DNA of 38,638 nucleotides from an uncultured Clostridium sp. (GTDB lineage Bacteria > Bacillota > Clostridia > TANB77 > CAG-508): assembly GCA_947388675.1 (NCBI GenBank), contig CANDRW010000017.1, forward strand, positions 1-38,638. Direction: 5' to 3'. A program made the translations under genes and the position numbers. Shown one piece after another: positions 35,222-38,638 of this stretch; position 1 is the first letter of the stretch, and each line of letters begins with the position of its first letter. Below the pieces are notes generated by a model. It saw only the letters and a program-made list of their open reading frames with translations. It ran no database searches and had not been told where the DNA came from.

Positions 35222-35881
35222 TTGATAACATTAGAAGATGTAAAGCAAAATGAAGAAGTAAAAGAATTAATTTTAAGTTCACAAAAACAATTAAATGCAT
35301 TAGGTTATACGGAACATTCTATAAGACATATTAGTATTGTATCTGAGCGTGCAGGAGAAGTTTTGAGAACTTTGGATTATCCAGAAGAAAGAATAGAACT
35401 TGCAAAAATTGCAGGATATATGCATGATATTGGAAATTGTGTTAATCGTACAGACCATGCACATTCAGGAGCAATACTTGCCTACCAGATTTTAAAAGAT
35501 ATGGGCATGGAAGCACATCATCGTACAGAGATTATGATGGCAATTGGAAATCATGATGAACAAACAGGAACAGCTGTTAGCGATATTTCAGCAGCATTAA
35601 TTTTAGCAGATAAATCAGATGTACATCGTGATAGAGTAGTAAACACAAATATTTCTACCTTTGATAAACACGATAAAGTGAATTATGCAGTAACTAATGC
35701 AAATTTTATTATGAATAGAGAAGAAAAAAAGGTTATTTTAGACTTGAAAATTGATACTGAAATATCACCAGTATTAGATTACTTTGAAATATTTATGGAT
35801 AGAACTATGATGAGCAAATATGCAGCAAAGTATTTAGGTATATGGTTTGAGTTAATTATTAATGATACAAAATTATTATAA
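35222..35881 (+). CDS. HD-domain phosphohydrolase
   Basis: 219 residues; TTG start after AGGAGGAAGAAAT. Metal ligands typical of HD hydrolases are seen in order: HSIRH (His), YMHDIGN (HD), DHAHSG (His), AIGNHDEQ (His-Asp) and LADKSDVHRDR (Asp). The last block, with the C-terminal LDYFEIFMDR, is common in clostridial HD proteins found beside secDF. Cytoplasmic; substrate likely a nucleotide or phosphate ester. secD starts 20 bases later, so the two are probably cotranscribed. Confidence 0.85.
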   Translation: MITLEDVKQNEEVKELILSSQKQLNALGYTEHSIRHISIVSERAGEVLRTLDYPEERIELAKIAGYMHDIGNCVNRTDHAHSGAILAYQILKDMGMEAHHRTEIMMAIGNHDEQTGTAVSDISAALILADKSDVHRDRVVNTNISTFDKHDKVNYAVTNANFIMNREEKKVILDLKIDTEISPVLDYFEIFMDRTMMSKYAAKYLGIWFELIINDTKLL

Positions 35882-35901
35882 ATAATTGGGAGGAAAGAAA
35901 A

Positions 35902-37257
35902 GTGAAAATAGAGGAAAAATTAAAAGTAACATTAGTCATTTTAGTGATAATATTAATTTCACTAATTTCATTTGGTGGAATTTATGTTCAAAAAATGAAA
36001 TTTGTAGAGAATATGATTCCAGACTATCAATTAGGAATGGATTTAGGAGGAAGTAGATTATTAACATTAGGAGCTGATACTTCTAAAAATACAGTTATTT
36101 ATGATAAGGATGGAAATGTAGTTACTAAAGAAGGAGAAGGGACTACTAAAAAGGAAGAACCAGTCAATCCAGAAGATACTCTAACAGAAGAGAATTATAA
36201 TGCAGTAAAGAAAATTGTTCAAAAAAGATTAGATATGATGAATGTATCTGATTATACAATTAGACAAAATGAAAAAACTGGTGAACTATATGTGCAAATT
36301 CCAGAAAACTCCAATACAGATTTAATAGCGCAATATATGGCAATTAAAGGAAAATTCACAGTACAAAATGAAAATAAAGAAGTGTTGTTAGATAATAGTC
36401 ATGTAAAAAAAGCAGAAGTTAGATATAGTTCAGGAACCACTGGAACCACTGTATTTTTAACTATTCAATTAAATAAAGAAGGAGCACAAATTTTCCAAGA
36501 TATTACAAAAACTTATGTAACATCAACCGATGAAGAGGGAAAGGACAATTCTAAAAAGATTACTATGAAAATAGATGATTCTACTTTATTAGAAACAGCA
36601 TTTGATAATGAAGTTTCTAATGGAATGATTCAAATGTCCATTGGTACTGCTAGCACAGACAGTAGCACTTTAGAGGGATATGTAAGAGAAGCATCTAATA
36701 TTACTGTATTATTAAATAGTGGAGAGTTACCACTTACTTATACAAATTCAGAAAATAGATATGTAATGTCAGACTTGACGCAAGAAATGTTTTATATTCC
36801 TGTAGCAGTAATTGGAGTAGTGTTATTAATTGGATTAATTTTCTTAATCATAAAATACAAAAAGAATGGTTTATTAAGTGCTATTTCTTTAATTGGATAT
36901 ATTGCAGTATTATTACTAGTGTTACGTTATACCAATGTTATGCTAACAATGGAAGGTATGATAGCAATTGTAATTACAGTTGTATTAGATTACATCTTTA
37001 CCATTTATTTATTAAACTTAATCAAGCATCAAGATAGTAAAACTCTAGCAGAAGCATCTACAACATTTAAAGAAGCATTAATCAAAACACTATTTATTTT
37101 CATTCCAGTAGCAGTTACAGCAGTTGTATTATGTTTTGCTGGTTGGCTTCCAATTTATAGTTTTGGAATGGTAGCTTTTTGGGGATTATTATTAATTGTA
37201 CTATATAACCTAATTATAACAAGAACTTTAGTTGTAGATACTAAAAAAGCGAACTAA
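35902..37257 (+). CDS. secD: Protein translocase subunit SecD, divergent
   Basis: Membrane component that uses the proton gradient to aid Sec export. GTG start after GGGAGGAAAGAAAA, 451 residues. First helix (LVILVIILISLISFGGIYV), then the family's GLDLKGG-type motif, here LGMDLGGSRLL, which is one residue shorter. A periplasmic P1 domain with KKIVQKRLDMM follows, then five helices. In the fourth helix, where SecD normally has DANVLI.ERI, this reads VLDYIFTIYLLN: the Asp is kept but the Asn and the ERI end are lost. Function is probably retained in modified form. Confidence 0.87.
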   Translation: MKIEEKLKVTLVILVIILISLISFGGIYVQKMKFVENMIPDYQLGMDLGGSRLLTLGADTSKNTVIYDKDGNVVTKEGEGTTKKEEPVNPEDTLTEENYNAVKKIVQKRLDMMNVSDYTIRQNEKTGELYVQIPENSNTDLIAQYMAIKGKFTVQNENKEVLLDNSHVKKAEVRYSSGTTGTTVFLTIQLNKEGAQIFQDITKTYVTSTDEEGKDNSKKITMKIDDSTLLETAFDNEVSNGMIQMSIGTASTDSSTLEGYVREASNITVLLNSGELPLTYTNSENRYVMSDLTQEMFYIPVAVIGVVLLIGLIFLIIKYKKNGLLSAISLIGYIAVLLLVLRYTNVMLTMEGMIAIVITVVLDYIFTIYLLNLIKHQDSKTLAEASTTFKEALIKTLFIFIPVAVTAVVLCFAGWLPIYSFGMVAFWGLLLIVLYNLIITRTLVVDTKKAN

Positions 37258-37277
37258 CATAGAAAAGAGGGAAAAAA

Positions 37278-37928
37278 ATGAACAAAAAAATATTTTATGC
37301 TATTTTAATATGCCTTATCATTGCAGGGGCAATTGTTATTGCTACAGTAGGACTTAAAACAGACATTACGTATAGTAAAAATCTAAGACTGGATGTATAC
37401 CTAGGAAATGAATATACAAGAGAAGAGGTAGAAACAATTGCAAAAGAAGTATTTGGAAATGAAAGAATGTTAGTGCAACAAGTAGAATATTATGGAGATA
37501 TGTTTTCTATTACAATGTCACAAGAAGTAGAAGAATTAGATACTAAAATAGAGCAATTAACAAATAAATTAAACGAAAAACTAAAATTAGAACTAAAGGC
37601 GGAAAATATTACAAAGGTGTACCAACCACATATTAGATTGTCTAGTGTATTAAGACCATATTTATTACCATTAGCAATTAGCATGATAGTTATCTTAGTA
37701 TATGTATTAATTCGCTTTAGAAAAATTGGAGTGTGGAAAACTTTAGCTTTATATGTACTAACAGTACTAGCTAGCGAGCTACTATATTTAAGCATTTTAG
37801 CAATTTGTAGAGTTCCAATTAATCGTTTAGTAACACCAATCGGTTTAGCTATTTATGTAGTTGTGATTACGGTTATTACTGCCAGACAGGAAAAGAAATT
37901 AACGGTCTACCAAGAAGAAAATAAGTAA
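37278..37928 (+). CDS. secF: Protein translocase subunit SecF, short form
   Basis: 216 residues against roughly 290-320 in typical SecF. Helix 1 (IFYAILICLIIAGAIVIATVG), the P4 domain (LRLDVYLGNEYTREEVETIA) and helices 2-4 are visible; the protein ends after VITVITARQEKK, where SecF normally has NDTIVVFDRIRE and two more helices. The stop is followed by a family A repeat and a terminator, and no further SecF-like frame was seen, so this is a natural short form or an old truncation. It starts 20 bases after secD. Confidence 0.8.
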   Translation: MNKKIFYAILICLIIAGAIVIATVGLKTDITYSKNLRLDVYLGNEYTREEVETIAKEVFGNERMLVQQVEYYGDMFSITMSQEVEELDTKIEQLTNKLNEKLKLELKAENITKVYQPHIRLSSVLRPYLLPLAISMIVILVYVLIRFRKIGVWKTLALYVLTVLASELLYLSILAICRVPINRLVTPIGLAIYVVVITVITARQEKKLTVYQEENK

Positions 37929-37933
37929 ACAAA

Positions 37934-38037
37934 AGCGTATTAACAAATTCTAAATAACAAAGTCATTAAGAATTTGTAATATCCGCAATAACTATCTTCT
38001 ATGTCAATTACACGCTTACGCGAGTAATTTCCTAGAA
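37934..38037 (-). repeat. Family A two-hairpin element, minus-strand copy
   Basis: Read on the minus strand: TTCTAGGAAA, tip TTACtCGCgtaaGCGtGTAA, TTGACATAGAA, linker TTATTGCGGATATTAC, then ACAAATTCTTAA...TTTAGAATTTGT and TAATACG. It aligns along its length with 18482-18577 apart from hairpin tips, which differ yet stay paired. It lies just after secF. Confidence 0.8.
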
Positions 38038-38060
38038 TATAAAAAATAAACAAAAAATCG

Positions 38061-38097
38061 ACAATACTCATATAATATAATGAGTATTGTTTTTTTG
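38061..38097 (+). terminator. Terminator of the secDF operon
   Basis: ACAATACTCAT pairs with ATGAGTATTGT, followed by seven Ts. Confidence 0.88.
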
Positions 38098-38157
38098 TTA
38101 TAAAATTTTAGTATAAAAAAAGAATACTTGAAAATAATAAAGAAGGAAAGTGAAAAA

Positions 38158-38496
38158 ATGTTAGAAAGGATAAAAAGAATTTTTTATAGAAGTATGGACC
38201 ATCAAGAAATAAGTTATTGTCAAGCGAAGAAAATGTTAATTGAAAAACCAAATACTATTTTATTAGATGTAAGAAGCAAACAAGAATATGAAGAAGGTCA
38301 TCTTTCTGGCAGTATTCCTCTTTGCCTATACGATATATGCAAACAAGCAAATCAAATACTTCCTGATAAAGAGCAAACGATTATTACTTATTGTTCTTCT
38401 GGAAGCAGAAGTAAAGAAGCGCAAGAAATGTTAGAAACAATGGGATATGAAAATGTATATAACTTGAAAGGTGGACTAGATAATATTAACAGTTAG
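38158..38496 (+). CDS. Rhodanese-like domain protein
   Basis: 112 residues from ATG 38158 (AAGGAAAG ahead); the track's TTG at 38128 lacks a site. A single rhodanese domain: LDVRSKQEYEEGHLSGSIPL and the active loop YCSSGSRSKEA with the catalytic Cys, ending in GYENVYNLKGGLDNI. It transfers sulfur as a persulfide, acceptor unknown. The 142 bases after it hold no gene I can support. Confidence 0.9.
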   Translation: MLERIKRIFYRSMDHQEISYCQAKKMLIEKPNTILLDVRSKQEYEEGHLSGSIPLCLYDICKQANQILPDKEQTIITYCSSGSRSKEAQEMLETMGYENVYNLKGGLDNINS

Positions 38497-38638
38497 TGAA
38501 ATAGAAAAAGAAAGACTTTCAATTTATGAATAGAACATGTTACCGTTTGAAGCTAGTAAGAATAAAATATGGAAGACATATTAGAAAGACCAACTATAAA
38601 AAGTCAATAGATTTTTGAAAAAATTTTAAAAAAGTTTT

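Overview
This window is strongly AT-rich and fits an anaerobic Gram-positive member of the class Clostridia, probably an uncultured gut lineage. The evidence is an oxygen-sensitive class III ribonucleotide reductase with its activase, a spore-photoproduct-lyase-family radical SAM protein, an isoleucine T-box, the tig-clpP-clpX order, a queA/tgt/secDF neighbourhood, and class III-pilin-like (GITLIALVVTI) surface proteins. No computed GC value, database search or alignment was available; family names rest on motifs read from the translations.

Layout. 1-3.2 kb: the 3' part of a broken metallo-beta-lactamase-fold gene, a spore photoproduct lyase homologue, a disrupted small pilin-like gene, a family 2 glycosyltransferase, and a divergent Crp/Fnr regulator. 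3.2-6.5 kb: two identical GTTGCCATAGCAAC palindromes lie between crp and nrdD-nrdG, so the regulator probably controls itself and the anaerobic reductase. 6.5-12 kb: a MazF/PemK-like protein, lysS, and an accessory block of two paralogous P-loop proteins enclosing an HD-domain protein and a MATE-like membrane protein. 12-18.3 kb: housekeeping genes (site-2 protease, tsaD, metallophosphoesterase, tig, clpP, clpX). 18.3-22 kb: a candidate small RNA of three tandem hairpins, a small unknown gene, a T-box and ileS. 22-31.5 kb: a membrane-anchored HExxH protein, queA, then an accessory cluster between queA and tgt, two genes that are usually adjacent. The cluster encodes a pilin-like Ig-repeat protein ending in a Hint (intein-like) domain, a degenerate papain-like protein, an FxLYD-like lipid-face protein, a GT-C-like membrane protein and a SUMF1/C-lectin-fold protein. 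31.7-38.6 kb: tgt, a WG-repeat protein, a TIGR04086-type membrane protein, an HD phosphohydrolase, a divergent secD, a short secF and a rhodanese.

Between genes there are two families of structured elements. Family A has three copies (18482, 19141, and 37934 on the minus strand): a conserved TTCTAGGAAA...TAGAA hairpin with a variable tip, followed by a second hairpin in the two full copies. Family B comprises long palindromes placed just after stop codons. Its outer arms are locus-specific but perfectly paired, and three copies share an inner core with compensatory base changes (GACC/GGTC, GTCC/GGAC, GTTC/GAAC). These elements, the tandem-hairpin RNA, the Hint/pilin cluster and the Cys-to-Ser change in the photoproduct lyase homologue are the points most worth following up. 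Several genes have an intact body but a broken 5' end, which is either sequence error or real inactivation and affects how the surface-protein genes should be read.
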